A DNA stretch of 64,000 nucleotides, from positions 248,001 through 312,000 of the forward strand of contig NZ_CP054690.1 of assembly GCF_013348805.1 (NCBI RefSeq). The letters are read 5' to 3'. This document shows positions 49,714 to 64,000 of the stretch, piece by piece. Origin of the DNA: Rhodococcus sp. W8901. GTDB taxonomy: Bacteria > Actinomycetota > Actinomycetes > Mycobacteriales > Mycobacteriaceae. Under the pieces are notes generated by a model, which was given only the letters and a program-made list of their open reading frames with translations, searched no databases and was not told where the DNA came from. The position numbers and the translations under genes were made by a program. Position 1 is the first letter of the stretch. Each line of letters begins with the position of its first letter.

Positions 49714-51609
49714 ATGAACGCAATGTTCGACGACTACCTCGACGAACAGGGCCACATCCGGCTCACGCCGGGTCACACGCTGATCGACTATGTCGACGAG
49801 CACACGCGCAACAATGCGGGCGAACTGGTGTACCGGTACGTCGACTACTCGCGTGAGCGTGACGGTGAGGCCCACGAGCTGACGTGGGGTCAGTTCGGTC
49901 TGCGTCTACGCGCTGTGGCGGCGCGATTGCAGCAGGTCACCGAATTCGGTGACCGCGTCGCGATCCTCGCTCCGCAGGGCCTCGACTACGTCATCTCGTT
50001 CTTCGCGGCGATCCATGCCGGCCGTATCGCGGTCCCGCTGTTCGACCCGGACGAGCCCGGCCACACCGACCGACTGCACGCGGTCCTCGGCGACTGCGAG
50101 CCGGCCGCGATCCTCACCGCGACGTCGTCCGCTGCAGGTGTGCGCCAGTTCTTCCGCGCGCTGCCCGCCGCGAAGCGCCCCCGGATCATCGCCGTCGACG
50201 CGATCCCGGACAGCGTCGGCGACACGTGGGTCCGCCCGGACGTCGGTCTCGACGACATCGCGTACCTGCAGTACACGTCCGGCTCCACCCGCACCCCCGC
50301 GGGCGTCGAGATCACGCACCGTGGTGTCGCCACCAACGTGCTGCAGATGGTCGACTCCCTCGGGCTCAGTGAGCACTCGCGTGGCGTCACGTGGCTGCCG
50401 CTCTACCACGACATGGGTCTGCTGACCGTGATCCTGCCTGCGCTGGGCGGGCAGTACATCACGATCATGAGCCCCCGCGCGTTCGTGGCGCGTCCGTACC
50501 GCTGGATCAAGGAACTCGCGGCGATCGCCGACGGTGCCGGCACGTACGCGGCCGCGCCGAACTTCGCGTTCGAGCACGCCGCGGTGCGCGGTCTGCCGAA
50601 GGACGGCGAGCACCTCGACCTGAGCAACGTCATCGGCCTGATCAACGGCAGCGAGCCGGTCACGGTGTCGTCGATGCGCAAGTTCAACGAGGCGTTCGCG
50701 CCGTACGGCCTGCCCAAGACGGCGATCAAGCCGTCGTACGGCATGGCGGAGGCCACGCTGTTCGTGTCCACGACGCATCCGTCGGACGAGGCCAAGGTCA
50801 TGTACGTCGACCGCGACGCGCTCAACAACGGCCGCATGGTCCAGGTCGACCAGGACGCTCCGGGCGCTGTCGCGCAGGTGGCGTGCGGTGCCATCTCGCG
50901 CAGCCAGTGGGCCACGATCGTCGATCCCGACACCGCGTCCGAGCGCCCCGACGGCTACGTCGGCGAGATCTGGCTGCACGGCGACAACATCGGCCAGGGC
51001 TACTGGGGTCGTGAGCAGGAGACTGCCGAGACCTTCCACAACAAGCTGCTCGAGCGGTTGCCGGAGAACACGCACGCTGCGGGCGCGCCCGACGACGCCA
51101 ACTGGCTGCGCACCGGCGACTACGGCGTCTTCGTCGACGGCGAGCTGTACATCACCGGTCGCGTCAAGGACCTGGTGATCGTCGACGGTCGCAACCACTA
51201 CCCGCAGGACCTCGAGTACTCGGCGCAGGAGGCCAGCGCCGCTCTGCGCCCCGGCTTCGTCGCCGCGTTCGCCGTGCCGGCCAACCAGCTTCCGGCGGTC
51301 GTGTTCGAGAACTCCCACTCGGGTCTGGAGTTCGACCAGGACGACGCGTCCGAGCAGCTGGTCATCGTCGCGGAACGGGCGCCGGGTGCCGGCAAGGCCG
51401 ATCCGCAGCCCGTCGCCGACGCGGTCCGTGCCGCCATTTCGTCGCGTCACGGCGTCACCGCGCGTGACGTGCTGCTGGTGCCGGCCGGTTCGATTCCGCG
51501 TACGTCCAGCGGCAAGCTGGCGCGCCGGGCCTGCAAGGCGAGCTACATCGAGGGAACGCTGCGTGGCGGTCACGCCCAGACCGCTTTCCCCGATAGCGTT
51601 TCCGACTAG
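49714..51609 (+). CDS. fadD32: Long-chain fatty-acyl-AMP ligase FadD32
   Basis: This 631-residue ligase activates the meromycolic acid as acyl-AMP and loads it on the N-terminal carrier domain of Pks13. It has the adenylation motifs [18 protein letters not shown] (about 195-212), [25 protein letters not shown] and [20 protein letters not shown], with the fatty-acyl-AMP-ligase insertion after the core. The ATG at 49714 (MNAMFDDY) has AGGAGAAGG upstream; the frame to 49672 is less likely. It precedes pks13 by 30 bp, as in all mycolata. Confidence 0.97.
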   Translation: MNAMFDDYLDEQGHIRLTPGHTLIDYVDEHTRNNAGELVYRYVDYSRERDGEAHELTWGQFGLRLRAVAARLQQVTEFGDRVAILAPQGLDYVISFFAAIHAGRIAVPLFDPDEPGHTDRLHAVLGDCEPAAILTATSSAAGVRQFFRALPAAKRPRIIAVDAIPDSVGDTWVRPDVGLDDIAYLQYTSGSTRTPAGVEITHRGVATNVLQMVDSLGLSEHSRGVTWLPLYHDMGLLTVILPALGGQYITIMSPRAFVARPYRWIKELAAIADGAGTYAAAPNFAFEHAAVRGLPKDGEHLDLSNVIGLINGSEPVTVSSMRKFNEAFAPYGLPKTAIKPSYGMAEATLFVSTTHPSDEAKVMYVDRDALNNGRMVQVDQDAPGAVAQVACGAISRSQWATIVDPDTASERPDGYVGEIWLHGDNIGQGYWGREQETAETFHNKLLERLPENTHAAGAPDDANWLRTGDYGVFVDGELYITGRVKDLVIVDGRNHYPQDLEYSAQEASAALRPGFVAAFAVPANQLPAVVFENSHSGLEFDQDDASEQLVIVAERAPGAGKADPQPVADAVRAAISSRHGVTARDVLLVPAGSIPRTSSGKLARRACKASYIEGTLRGGHAQTAFPDSVSD

Positions 51610-51639
51610 TCCTTTCCTGATGGGTAGCTTGGTGATTTG

Positions 51640-56550
<4,911 letters not shown>

Positions 56551-58095
56551 GTGAGCACCACCACCGCAGAAAAACTTGCGGAACTGCACGAAAAGCTCGA
56601 GCTGTCGAAGGCCCCGGGTAACCCCAAAGCGATCCAGAAGCGCAAGGACAAGGGCCTGCCGACGCCGCGCGAGCGCATCGACATGCTCCTCGACCCGGGC
56701 ACGTTCGTCGAGATGGGCCAGCTGGCCCGCCAGCCCGGTGACGCGTCCAACCCGTACGGCGACGGTGTCGTCACCGGCCACGGCCTGGTCGACGGGCGTC
56801 CGGTCGCGGTGTTCGCGCACGACCAGACCGTCTTCGGCGGTGCCGCAGGCGAGATCTTCGGCCGCAAGGTCGCCGCCGTCAACGACTTCGCCATCAAGAT
56901 CGGCTGCCCTGTCGTCGGCATCAACGAATCCGCGGGCGCGCGCATCCAGGACGCGGTGACGTCGCTCGCGTGGTATGCCGAGATGGGTCGTCGCCAGGAG
57001 CCGCTGTCGGGCATGTGCCCGCAGATCTCGATCATCCTCGGCAAGTGCGCCGGCGGTGCGGTGTACGCACCGATCAACACCGACATCGTGATCGCGACCG
57101 AAGAGTCGTACATGTTCGTCACCGGTCCGGACGTCATCAAGTCGGTCACCGGCGAGGACGTCAGCCTCGACGAGCTGGGTGGCGCCCGCCACCAGGCCGA
57201 GTACGGCAACATCCATCACGTCGCGGCCGACGAGAAGGCCGCGTTCGAGTACGCGCGCGAGTACCTGAGCTACATGCCGTCGAGCTGCACCGAGAAGCCT
57301 CCGATCATCAACCCGGGCCTCGAGCCGGAGATCACCGAGGACGATCTGTCGCTCGACGCGTTCATGCCCGACGCCGACAACGCCGGCTACGACATGCACG
57401 ACATCCTCATCAAGATCTTCGACGACGGCGAGTTCCTCGAGGTCCGCAGCCAGTCTGCGCAGAACCTCATCACCGGCTTCGCACGAGTCGACGGCCGCCC
57501 GGTCGGCGTCGTCGCGAACCAGCCGATGCAGCTGTCTGGTGCGCTCGACGCCGCGGCGTCGGACAAGGGCGCGCACTTCGTGCGGGTCTGCAACGCGTAC
57601 GACATTCCGCTGGTGTTCGTCGTCGACACTCCGGGCTTCCTGGTCGGTGTGGAGCAGGAGAAGGTCGGCGTCATCAAGCGTGGCGGTCGCTTCCTGTTCG
57701 CGTACGTCGAGGCGACCGTCCCGAAGGTTACTGTCGTGGTTCGTAAGGCGTACGGCGGCGCTTACGCGGTGATGGGCTCCAAGCAGCTCGGCGCCGACGT
57801 CAACCTGGCCTGGCCTACCGCCCGCATCGCGGTCATGGGTGCCGAGGGCGCGGTCAACCTCATCGGCCGCAAGCAGATCGAGGCCGCCGGCGACAACGCC
57901 CCCGCCGTCCGCGCGCAGCTCATCAACTTCTACAACGAGCATGTCGCGACGCCGTACATCGCGGCCGAGCGCGGCTACATCGACGCCGTCATCGAGCCGT
58001 CGACCACCCGCCTCGAGATCCGCAAGGCACTCACCCTGCTCCGCGACAAGACGGTGTTCAAGAACCCGCGCAAGCACCACTTGCTGCCGTTCTGA
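56551..58095 (+). CDS. accD4: Acyl-CoA carboxylase beta subunit AccD4
   Basis: This 514-residue carboxyltransferase carboxylates the long acyl-CoA that becomes the alpha branch used by Pks13, working with AccD5, AccA3 and AccE. The N-terminal half has [16 protein letters not shown] and [12 protein letters not shown] with [10 protein letters not shown]; the C-terminal half has [25 protein letters not shown] and [15 protein letters not shown]. The GTG start abuts the pks13 stop with no gap, so it is coupled. It is the last plus-strand gene of the mycolate block, with palindrome copy 2 just after. Confidence 0.96.
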   Translation: MSTTTAEKLAELHEKLELSKAPGNPKAIQKRKDKGLPTPRERIDMLLDPGTFVEMGQLARQPGDASNPYGDGVVTGHGLVDGRPVAVFAHDQTVFGGAAGEIFGRKVAAVNDFAIKIGCPVVGINESAGARIQDAVTSLAWYAEMGRRQEPLSGMCPQISIILGKCAGGAVYAPINTDIVIATEESYMFVTGPDVIKSVTGEDVSLDELGGARHQAEYGNIHHVAADEKAAFEYAREYLSYMPSSCTEKPPIINPGLEPEITEDDLSLDAFMPDADNAGYDMHDILIKIFDDGEFLEVRSQSAQNLITGFARVDGRPVGVVANQPMQLSGALDAAASDKGAHFVRVCNAYDIPLVFVVDTPGFLVGVEQEKVGVIKRGGRFLFAYVEATVPKVTVVVRKAYGGAYAVMGSKQLGADVNLAWPTARIAVMGAEGAVNLIGRKQIEAAGDNAPAVRAQLINFYNEHVATPYIAAERGYIDAVIEPSTTRLEIRKALTLLRDKTVFKNPRKHHLLPF

Positions 58096-58112
58096 TCGCT
58101 TTCCCTGCTGTT

Positions 58113-58163
58113 GGCCGAATGTCACATACGTTCACGTCGATTGAACGTATGTGACATTCGGCC
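58113..58163. repeat. Dispersed palindrome, copy 2
   Basis: Perfect 22-bp arms (58113-58134 and 58142-58163, GGCCGAATGTCACATACG...) flank a 7-nt spacer between convergent accD4 and the AbiEi-like gene. The stop codon of the latter lies inside it. Confidence 0.9.
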
Positions 58164-59103
58164 GTTCACGGGCCGACGCCTGCTCACACGCGATCACGAG
58201 ATCCGCGATGACGGTGCTCGGATCGCGTTGGATCTGCTTCGGTAGGTGCGTCACGACGATGATCCCGTGCCGCTGCATCCGGGCGCGCCGGAGCATCGTC
58301 GCCTCGTGTGCCTGCGCGCTGAAATGGTGTTTGAGAGAGTCGATTTCCCAAGCGACGGCGAGGTCGTCGATCCACCCGTCGGGGCGTGCGAGCCAGGTGC
58401 CGTCGGCGCCGATGATGTCCTTGTTGTGCACCATCAGTGGCAGCGTGGTCGTCGCGTAGAGCTGCTGCGCAGCGATCTCCGCGACCGAATGAGCATCGTC
58501 GGACAGTTCGCGGACAACTCGCCGGGGCAGTGCGCTGCCACGGCAGCTTCCATTGTCGAGTTCTTCGGCGAGTTGGTCGACGTCAACGTCCCCGCGCTGT
58601 ACTGCGCCGGTGAGCAGCGCCCGGCAGGCGTCGGGCAGCGATGTGCGTCGTGCCGCGTCGAGCAGGCTGCGGGCGATCGGAGCGATGCGCAGGGTGCCTC
58701 GAGTGAGATGGTCAGGCATTCGCCACGTCCGTTCGACCGTGACGAACGAGAAGTCGCGCCGGTGCTTCGTCGACGGAATGAGCAGCAGGACGTCGCCTTT
58801 GCTCGCGGACTGGTCGTATCCGTGGGCCCCGAGTGCCGCGTGGCCGGAGAGCACGGCGCCATCGCCGCCGTACAGCAGCGCTGCGGTGTTGCGTTGGAGG
58901 GTGCTCAGGGAACCGCTCTGGAGTGCTACGACACCGGGCAGCACGCGCTGCCAGGGTCCTCCGCGGCGACATCGCCCTGAGATGGCCCCGCGCGTGACGC
59001 CCTGCTCGAGGAGTGTTGCGGTTCGGACGATCCCGTTGACGCTCAGGTGGTGGAGTCCTGCCGCGCCGTCGTCGCCCCACGATCCTCGTCTCATGGAGGT
59101 CAT
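58132..59103 (-). CDS. AbiEi-antitoxin-like protein with endonuclease-like C-terminus
   Basis: This 323-residue protein has an N-terminal winged-helix pattern (LLEQGVTRGAISGRCRRG, PWQRVLPGVVAL) as in AbiEi-type antitoxin-domain proteins. The C-terminal half has RPDGWIDDLAVAWEIDSLKHH and a late HGIIVVTHLP strand, like the DUF559/Vsr restriction-endonuclease fold (D...ExD). No partner toxin is adjacent. The last residues (RPNVTYVQST) are encoded by the palindrome, so its natural C-terminus may have been replaced. The start at 59103 has no good ribosome site; 59094 is an alternative. A pair of DnaA boxes lies 43-69 bp upstream. Confidence 0.75.
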   Translation of the reverse strand: MTSMRRGSWGDDGAAGLHHLSVNGIVRTATLLEQGVTRGAISGRCRRGGPWQRVLPGVVALQSGSLSTLQRNTAALLYGGDGAVLSGHAALGAHGYDQSASKGDVLLLIPSTKHRRDFSFVTVERTWRMPDHLTRGTLRIAPIARSLLDAARRTSLPDACRALLTGAVQRGDVDVDQLAEELDNGSCRGSALPRRVVRELSDDAHSVAEIAAQQLYATTTLPLMVHNKDIIGADGTWLARPDGWIDDLAVAWEIDSLKHHFSAQAHEATMLRRARMQRHGIIVVTHLPKQIQRDPSTVIADLVIACEQASARERPNVTYVQST

Positions 59104-59145
59104 GATTGCGGCTGGTCGAGCGAGTTCACGGCTCCTTGGCGCCTC

Positions 59146-59172
59146 TGTGGATAAGCAATGTGGTTATCCACA
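59146..59172. promoter_or_regulatory. Inverted pair of perfect DnaA boxes
   Basis: TGTGGATAA (59146-59154) and TTATCCACA (59164-59172) are exact inverted copies of the classical DnaA box, separated by 9 bp that include another TGTGG. They lie 43-69 bp upstream of the AbiEi-like start. dnaA and dnaN are not nearby, so this is not the chromosomal origin; DnaA titration or gene control is possible. Confidence 0.6.
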
Positions 59173-59183
59173 ACCCTCTTAAT

Positions 59184-59234
59184 GGCCGAATGTCACATAC
59201 GTTCAATCGAACTGAACGCATGTGACATTCGGCC
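59184..59234. repeat. Dispersed palindrome, copy 3
   Basis: Arms 59184-59205 and 59213-59234 are complementary over 22 bp with one mismatch. The left arm matches copy 2 (ACATACG) and the right arm matches copy 1 (CGCATGT), so the copy looks like a hybrid of the two. Confidence 0.9.
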
Positions 59235-59282
59235 AACAGGCCAACAGGCCAACAGGCCAACAGGCCAACAGGCCGACAGGCC
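59235..59282. repeat. Tandem 8-bp repeat
   Basis: Five exact AACAGGCC units and one GACAGGCC follow each other directly, joined without gap to palindrome copy 3 and ending at the emb stop codon (59283-59285). It lies just outside coding sequence in the 3' untranslated region of emb. Confidence 0.92.
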
Positions 59283-62200
59283 CTACGGCTCGTACACCCT
59301 CAGCGTCCCCGGGGACCAGAAGCCCGAGCGGTTGATCTGCTCGGTGTCGACGGTTGCCGTTGCGGCGTTGGGGTAGTGCCGGTCGTACCGCTCGAGGGAG
59401 CCCCAGTCGCGGCCCCAGTCGTTGTTCAGGTACGTCGGGACGGTGGTGGCGCCGGCGAGCATCTCGGTCCAGCCGAGGGGTCCGCCGTTTTCGAGGGACT
59501 GCCACGTGTCGGTGGAGCTGACGGCGAGGGGCCGGTCGGGCAGGATCCGGTAGTTCGGCATCTCGGCGACACCGTTGAGATGGTTGAACGGACGCTGGCA
59601 CGGGAACTGCAGTCCGACGGCCCAGTCCAGCAGGACGGGCTGTGCGGTGCCGACGACGCTGCTGAGCGATTCGAGCTTGGGCACGCGCGGCGGCGTGAAC
59701 GCGAACCACTGGTCGCCGGTCAGGTTGGGGTCGGACGCGTTGATCCGGACGACGTCGGTGTCGGCGGGCAGTTCGTCGAGCGGGATCCGCAGGTTCCGCC
59801 ACGACGGCGCGGGGCCGATGTCGCGGGGGACGTAGGTGCCCTGGATGTCGACGGTGCCGTCGGGCTGACGCTTGCCGTACTCGAGGTTGAGCGGCTGTCC
59901 GTAGTTGGTCTGTCCGGTGATCTGGTCGACGGACCAGATGCGGCCGGCGGCGGAGATCACCACGAGCGGGGAGTCGTCGCTGCGTTCGGGCAGCTGGTAC
60001 CAGCTGGAGACGACGGATGCCTGCTGCTGGACGCCGTCCTGGTAGCTGCCGAGGATCGGGGTGCGGGCGGGGTCGAGCCCGAACGGCAGTTTGACGGTGC
60101 TGCCGTTGACGCCGAGGGCGCCGACGCCGCCGGTGGTGCCGGATCCGCCTCCGGTCTCGAAGGTGGGCCCGATGCTCTGGCTGTCGGTGTTGCCCATGCC
60201 GGCCTTGACTTCGACGTAGTCGGCTGTCAGGTCGTCCGGCACACCGTTGGGGGTGAAGCCGACGGGCTTGCTGCCGGCGAGCGGATCGTTGGGGTCGGCC
60301 AGCGGGTTGGCCCGGTCGACGATCGGGCGCAGGGCGCCCGCGTTGGGGTCCTGTTCCACGAGCACGTCGTCGGCGAGGCCGCACGTCTTGCCGGCGAGCG
60401 CCTCGATGTTGGAGCGGCCCAGCGAGTAGGCCGGGTACTGCGACACCGCACCCTTGAGTAGCGAGAGCACCTCGAACAGCACCATGAGTCCGGCGATGAC
60501 GGTCAGCGGGGCGGCCGCGAACTTGCGGATCCGCCGGCCCTTGGGGCTGGTGGGTTTCTCGGGCGGGGGGGCGTAGCCCTCACGCAGGTACTGCCACGCG
60601 ATCAGTGCCACGGCGAGGCCGAACAGCACCAGGAACAGGGTGGAGGATTCGCGTCCGTTGAACTGCACCGTCTTGTCGAACCACGGCACGCCGTAGCTCG
60701 AGACGTACCAGTACCCGTTGATGCCGGAGAACGACAGCGCGAGCACGAACAGCAGGCCGGCGAGGAACATGGTGCGGTTGCGCCGCGATCGCAGCGCACT
60801 CGCCGACACGACGACGGCGGTCAGCGCGGCGAGGGATCCGGCGATGCCCGCGTACGCCCCGAAGTGGTGGGTCCACTTCGTGGGGTTGAACATCATGAAG
60901 AAGATCGTTCCGAACACGATGCCCATCAGGCGCCACGACGGTCCGGCGGCGACGCCGGGGATCCGCTTGCGGCGCAGGAACACGAACAGCACCGTGAACA
61001 GGCACAGCAGCATCGTCAGGAACGCGAAGCGGCGGGCCAGCGAGCCGTCCGTGGTCTGCACGAACAGGAAGTAGTAGCGCTGGTAGTCCTGGAACCATTC
61101 GAGGTTCGGTCCGATGATCGTGCGGACGCGCGTGGCCTCCATCACGGCCGCCCAGGTCTGGTCGGCGAACACCACGACCAGCACCAGCATGCCGGCTGCC
61201 GCCAGGGGCAGCAGCTGCGACAGTGTGCCGATCCGGTGGCGGCGTCGGACGATGATTCGGGTGATGGGGCGGATGCCGGCGAGCAGCGCGGCGATACACA
61301 TCAGGCCGGTCGGGGCGGCGGCGAGAGTGAACGCGCCGATCAGCGCGGCGATCGCGGCGGGCAGGAGGCGGGCGGTGGCGATGGCGCGTTCGATCGAGCA
61401 CCACGTGAGCAGTGCACCGACGGCGACGATCGGTTCGGGGCGCAGGCCGTTGTTGTAGGGCAGCCAGAACGCGAGGAACACGAGGCCGCCGGTCCACAGG
61501 GCGACGGAGTTGGTGCGCACCGCGCGACCGAGGCGCGGGACCACTTCGCGGCTGATGACCATCCAGCACAGGACGGCGGCGAGCAGTGCGGGCAGACGCA
61601 TCCACGGGCTCGCGGTGGAGATCTTCGCCATCGCGGCGAGGACGTCGTAGTACCAGCCGAACGGCGCCTCGGGGACACCGAACCAGCGGAAGTAGTTGGC
61701 CATGTAGCCCGAGTGCTCGGATGCGCGGGCCATGGTGAGCAGGTAGCCGTCGTCGGCGGTGTTGGCGCCGAAGAAGTGCCAGCCGACGAGGGTGCCGACG
61801 ACGACGCCGTCGACGCCGGTCAGCTTCCACCACCGGGCGGGCAGGAAGCGGCGGGAGTGGCGGCCGTCGACGCTGTCGAGGCGGTGCAGTGCGACCAGCG
61901 AGACGGCGGTCGCGAGGACGGCGCCGAGCATCGCGACGAGCTTGATCAGCGTCGGGCTCGACGAGAACCGCGAGTCGATGTCCATCGTGAAGCTCAGGCC
62001 GGGGACCGACTGGCCGTCGAGGTCGGTGAAGATGCCGACGACCTGCGGGCGGTAGTCGTGGAGCAGCTCGCCGGTGACCGGCTTGCCGTCGTCGTCGGTG
62101 AGGCCCACGAACTCGGCGGTGGTCCCGGTGACGTCGGAGGCGATGCGGATCTCGGTGCACCCGGATTCGACGTCGGAGCGCGGCGCGGTCGCGACGATGA

Positions 62201-62603
62201 CGTTGCGGTCGAGGATGTCGACGGTCTCGGAGGAGACGCGCACGAACATCGCGTTGACCGCAGCCTTCTCACCCTGCGGGGGCGCGGTGGCCAGCAGGAT
62301 GCCGCCCGCGTCGGGCAGCTCGGCGACGGCGCGGCACGGGATCGTCGCCGACAGCGACACCGGCACCTGCGACATCAGCGGCGCTTCGATGTTCGACGCG
62401 ACCGGGCCGTCGGGCCACGACACCGTCGCCGCGGTCTGGGTGACCGGCAGGAACGGTGTCGCCAGCGCGAGCAGGACACCGAGGAGGCCGGTCACGACGG
62501 CGATCAGCCGAGCGTTGCGGACATCCGCGTTTCGGGCACGGGAAGCCGGGGGCGGAGCGCTGGCTTCGGGACCGGGCGCGGGGGCTGTCACAACGTCTGG
62601 CAC
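59283..62603 (-). CDS. embB: Arabinosyltransferase, Emb family
   Basis: This 1106-residue GT-C membrane enzyme extends the arabinan from decaprenylphosphoryl arabinose. A first membrane segment (about 30-52) precedes a periplasmic domain. The signature GANTADDGYLLTMAR holds the catalytic Asp pair and the Met in the position tied to ethambutol response in M. tuberculosis EmbB. NYFRWFG, NNGLRPEP and about a dozen further segments follow, then the C-terminal carbohydrate-binding domain (WRNLRIPLDELP, DWGRDWGSLERY). The GTG start has TACCAT (62611-62616) 7 bp upstream, so it may be leaderless. The letter B rests only on being the emb gene nearest accD4. Confidence 0.93.
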   Translation of the reverse strand: MPDVVTAPAPGPEASAPPPASRARNADVRNARLIAVVTGLLGVLLALATPFLPVTQTAATVSWPDGPVASNIEAPLMSQVPVSLSATIPCRAVAELPDAGGILLATAPPQGEKAAVNAMFVRVSSETVDILDRNVIVATAPRSDVESGCTEIRIASDVTGTTAEFVGLTDDDGKPVTGELLHDYRPQVVGIFTDLDGQSVPGLSFTMDIDSRFSSSPTLIKLVAMLGAVLATAVSLVALHRLDSVDGRHSRRFLPARWWKLTGVDGVVVGTLVGWHFFGANTADDGYLLTMARASEHSGYMANYFRWFGVPEAPFGWYYDVLAAMAKISTASPWMRLPALLAAVLCWMVISREVVPRLGRAVRTNSVALWTGGLVFLAFWLPYNNGLRPEPIVAVGALLTWCSIERAIATARLLPAAIAALIGAFTLAAAPTGLMCIAALLAGIRPITRIIVRRRHRIGTLSQLLPLAAAGMLVLVVVFADQTWAAVMEATRVRTIIGPNLEWFQDYQRYYFLFVQTTDGSLARRFAFLTMLLCLFTVLFVFLRRKRIPGVAAGPSWRLMGIVFGTIFFMMFNPTKWTHHFGAYAGIAGSLAALTAVVVSASALRSRRNRTMFLAGLLFVLALSFSGINGYWYVSSYGVPWFDKTVQFNGRESSTLFLVLFGLAVALIAWQYLREGYAPPPEKPTSPKGRRIRKFAAAPLTVIAGLMVLFEVLSLLKGAVSQYPAYSLGRSNIEALAGKTCGLADDVLVEQDPNAGALRPIVDRANPLADPNDPLAGSKPVGFTPNGVPDDLTADYVEVKAGMGNTDSQSIGPTFETGGGSGTTGGVGALGVNGSTVKLPFGLDPARTPILGSYQDGVQQQASVVSSWYQLPERSDDSPLVVISAAGRIWSVDQITGQTNYGQPLNLEYGKRQPDGTVDIQGTYVPRDIGPAPSWRNLRIPLDELPADTDVVRINASDPNLTGDQWFAFTPPRVPKLESLSSVVGTAQPVLLDWAVGLQFPCQRPFNHLNGVAEMPNYRILPDRPLAVSSTDTWQSLENGGPLGWTEMLAGATTVPTYLNNDWGRDWGSLERYDRHYPNAATATVDTEQINRSGFWSPGTLRVYEP

Positions 62604-62676
62604 GTTTGTCGATGGTAGGCGAGATGTTTCCGTTACCTAAATGAGCCCGATCCCTCTCAGGTACTTCACAGGCAGG

Positions 62677-64000
62677 TCACGCGGGCGGCGTGTTGCGGAT
62701 CGGACCGGGCGACCACAGCCCTGAGCGGGTCGTTTGCTCCACATCGATGTCGGCGGCCTGCGCCGACGGGACGATCGGGGTGAACCGTTCCAGGGAACCC
62801 CAGTCGCGCCGCCAGTCCTGGTCGAGATACGTCGGGATGGTCTGCGCGTTCACCAACAGATGCGTCCAGCCGAGCGGGCCGCCACCGATCGCGTCCTGCC
62901 ACGCGTTGGTCGCCTGGGCGCCGACGCGGTCCGGCAGGATCCGGTACTCGGGCACCTCGGCGACGCCGTCGTGGTGGGCGAACGGTCGTTGGCAGGGGAA
63001 CGCCAGGCCCACCGACCAGTCGAGCAGCACCGGGGCGGTGCTTCCGACGACGGTCTGCAGTGTCTGCATGTGCGGCACCCGCGGCGGGGTGATGGCGAGC
63101 CACTGGTCGGGTGCGAGCCCGGTGTCGGAGGCGACGAGCCGGACGGCGTTCGCCTCGGCGGGCAGCTGGTCGAGCGGCACCCGCAGGTTCCGCCACGACG
63201 GCGCCGGACCGATGTCGATCGGGGCGACGCGTCCGAGGACGTCGATGCCGCCGTCGGCGGTGCGGGTGCCGTATTCGACGTCGAGCAGCTGGCCGTCGGT
63301 GACGACGCCGTCGGGGTCGACGGAGTGGATGCGTCCGGCGGCCGCGATCGTGAGGATCGGGGCGTCGTCGCTGCGCTCGGGCAGCCCGTACCAGCCGGTG
63401 ACGAGGTCGGACTTCTGCTGGACCCCGGACTGGTAGCTGCCGAGCACCGGTGTGGTCGCCGGGTCGAGGCCGAAGGGCAGGGACACGCTGCTGCCGTTGA
63501 CGCCCGCGGTGGTCTCGGTGCCGCCGCCCGTGCCGGCACCGGTGCCGGTGGTGGTCTGGGTGTCGGAGTCGGTGCCGCTGTCGACGCTGTTCGCGCCTCC
63601 GGCCGCGACGTTCTCCTTGTCGGCGGTGAGGTCGCGGGCCACACCGTTCGCCGTGAAACCGGTCGATTCGGTGGCGCCGAACGCGCCCGCACCGGCGGGA
63701 TCAGTGGTCGGGGACAGGAGCTTCAGCAGCGATGCGTTCGTGTCGTCCTCGACGAGGACGTAGTCGGCGAGCGCGCACGAGTCGCCGGTCACGGACTTCA
63801 GGTTGGAGTGGGCGATCGAGTACGACGGGTACTGCGCGACGGCGCCCTTGAGGAGCGAGAGCATCTCGAAGAGCACCACCGCGGCGGCGGCCAGGGTCAG
63901 CGGTGCGGGCGACCAGCGCCGGACCCGGGCGAGTCGGCCGCCGTTGCCGTTGCCGTTCGCCTCGTCCTTCCCGGACGCCCCGCGGATGTGGTACCAGGCG
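62677..64000 (-). CDS. Second Emb arabinosyltransferase, C-terminal part only
   Basis: About 440 residues are visible; the frame is open to the window end (AWYHIRGASGKDEANG...). It includes the last membrane segment (LTLAAAAVVLFEMLSLLKG), the repeated-family stretch SCALADYVLVEDDTNAS, and the C-terminal lectin-like domain ending DWRRDWGSLERF and TTRSGLWSPGPIR. It is clearly paralogous to the neighbouring emb. The 73-bp gap to the next emb start suggests a shared region, but TACCAT there could be a separate promoter. By order it would be embA, unproven. Confidence 0.92.
   Translation of the reverse strand, partial: AWYHIRGASGKDEANGNGNGGRLARVRRWSPAPLTLAAAAVVLFEMLSLLKGAVAQYPSYSIAHSNLKSVTGDSCALADYVLVEDDTNASLLKLLSPTTDPAGAGAFGATESTGFTANGVARDLTADKENVAAGGANSVDSGTDSDTQTTTGTGAGTGGGTETTAGVNGSSVSLPFGLDPATTPVLGSYQSGVQQKSDLVTGWYGLPERSDDAPILTIAAAGRIHSVDPDGVVTDGQLLDVEYGTRTADGGIDVLGRVAPIDIGPAPSWRNLRVPLDQLPAEANAVRLVASDTGLAPDQWLAITPPRVPHMQTLQTVVGSTAPVLLDWSVGLAFPCQRPFAHHDGVAEVPEYRILPDRVGAQATNAWQDAIGGGPLGWTHLLVNAQTIPTYLDQDWRRDWGSLERFTPIVPSAQAADIDVEQTTRSGLWSPGPIRNTPPA

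Noticed and set aside
59146-59172. Chromosomal replication origin
   Set aside because: Only two boxes are present, with no AT-rich unwinding region and no dnaA, dnaN or recF gene nearby.

Overview
The window is high-GC actinobacterial DNA from a mycolic-acid-producing member of the Mycobacteriales, most likely Rhodococcus or a close relative. The evidence is the run glf, glfT2, DPPR phosphatase, ubiA, aftB, two antigen-85-type mycolyltransferases, a cutinase-like gene, fadD32, pks13, accD4 and emb. This is the arabinogalactan and mycolate locus known from Mycobacterium tuberculosis (Rv3809c back to Rv3793), and a PE/PPE pair is also present. No tRNA, rRNA, CRISPR array or intact insertion sequence was seen.

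Layout. Bases 1-5208: a PE/PPE pair (PPE cut by the window edge), a small zinc metallopeptidase, a septum-formation-type membrane protein, an ankyrin protein, serS and a hotdog thioesterase. Bases 5209-26603: a cluster of eight same-strand genes for exported proteins. Each has a signal peptide, one of three types of N-terminal head, 2 to 11 Ig-like repeats of about 94 residues (48 in all) and a Gly/Ser-rich tail that ends in Phe-Gly-Ser in seven of the eight. Most members end in a strong hairpin terminator. Several are preceded by a shared GGACGTTTGT promoter element, and a decayed ninth gene start lies before the seventh. Bases 26660-31859: a lysophospholipid acyltransferase, a HAD phosphatase and a PknK-like kinase/ATPase/LuxR regulator. 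Bases 32004-36773: two divergent cell-wall genes (PGRP amidase and SpoIID protein, both with LGFP repeats) and a MerR regulator. Bases 36856-58095: the galactan, arabinan and mycolate genes, all on the plus strand with many start/stop overlaps. Bases 58113-64000: an AbiEi-like protein, a DnaA-box pair, a tandem 8-mer array and two emb arabinosyltransferase genes on the minus strand, the second cut by the window end.

How it works together. glf and glfT2 build the galactan. The Rv3807c-type phosphatase and UbiA make decaprenylphosphoryl arabinose precursor. AftB and Emb proteins build the arabinan. AccD4, FadD32 and Pks13 make mycolic acids, and the mycolyltransferases attach them to the wall. 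The Ig-repeat proteins are predicted to be secreted to this same envelope. They lie between serS and the Rv3816c-type acyltransferase, the interval that carries the sulfolipid locus in M. tuberculosis.

The most unusual material is the Ig-repeat family with its common tail and promoter element. Next are a palindrome of about 51 bp present three times in intergenic positions, and a perfect inverted pair of DnaA boxes outside any obvious origin.
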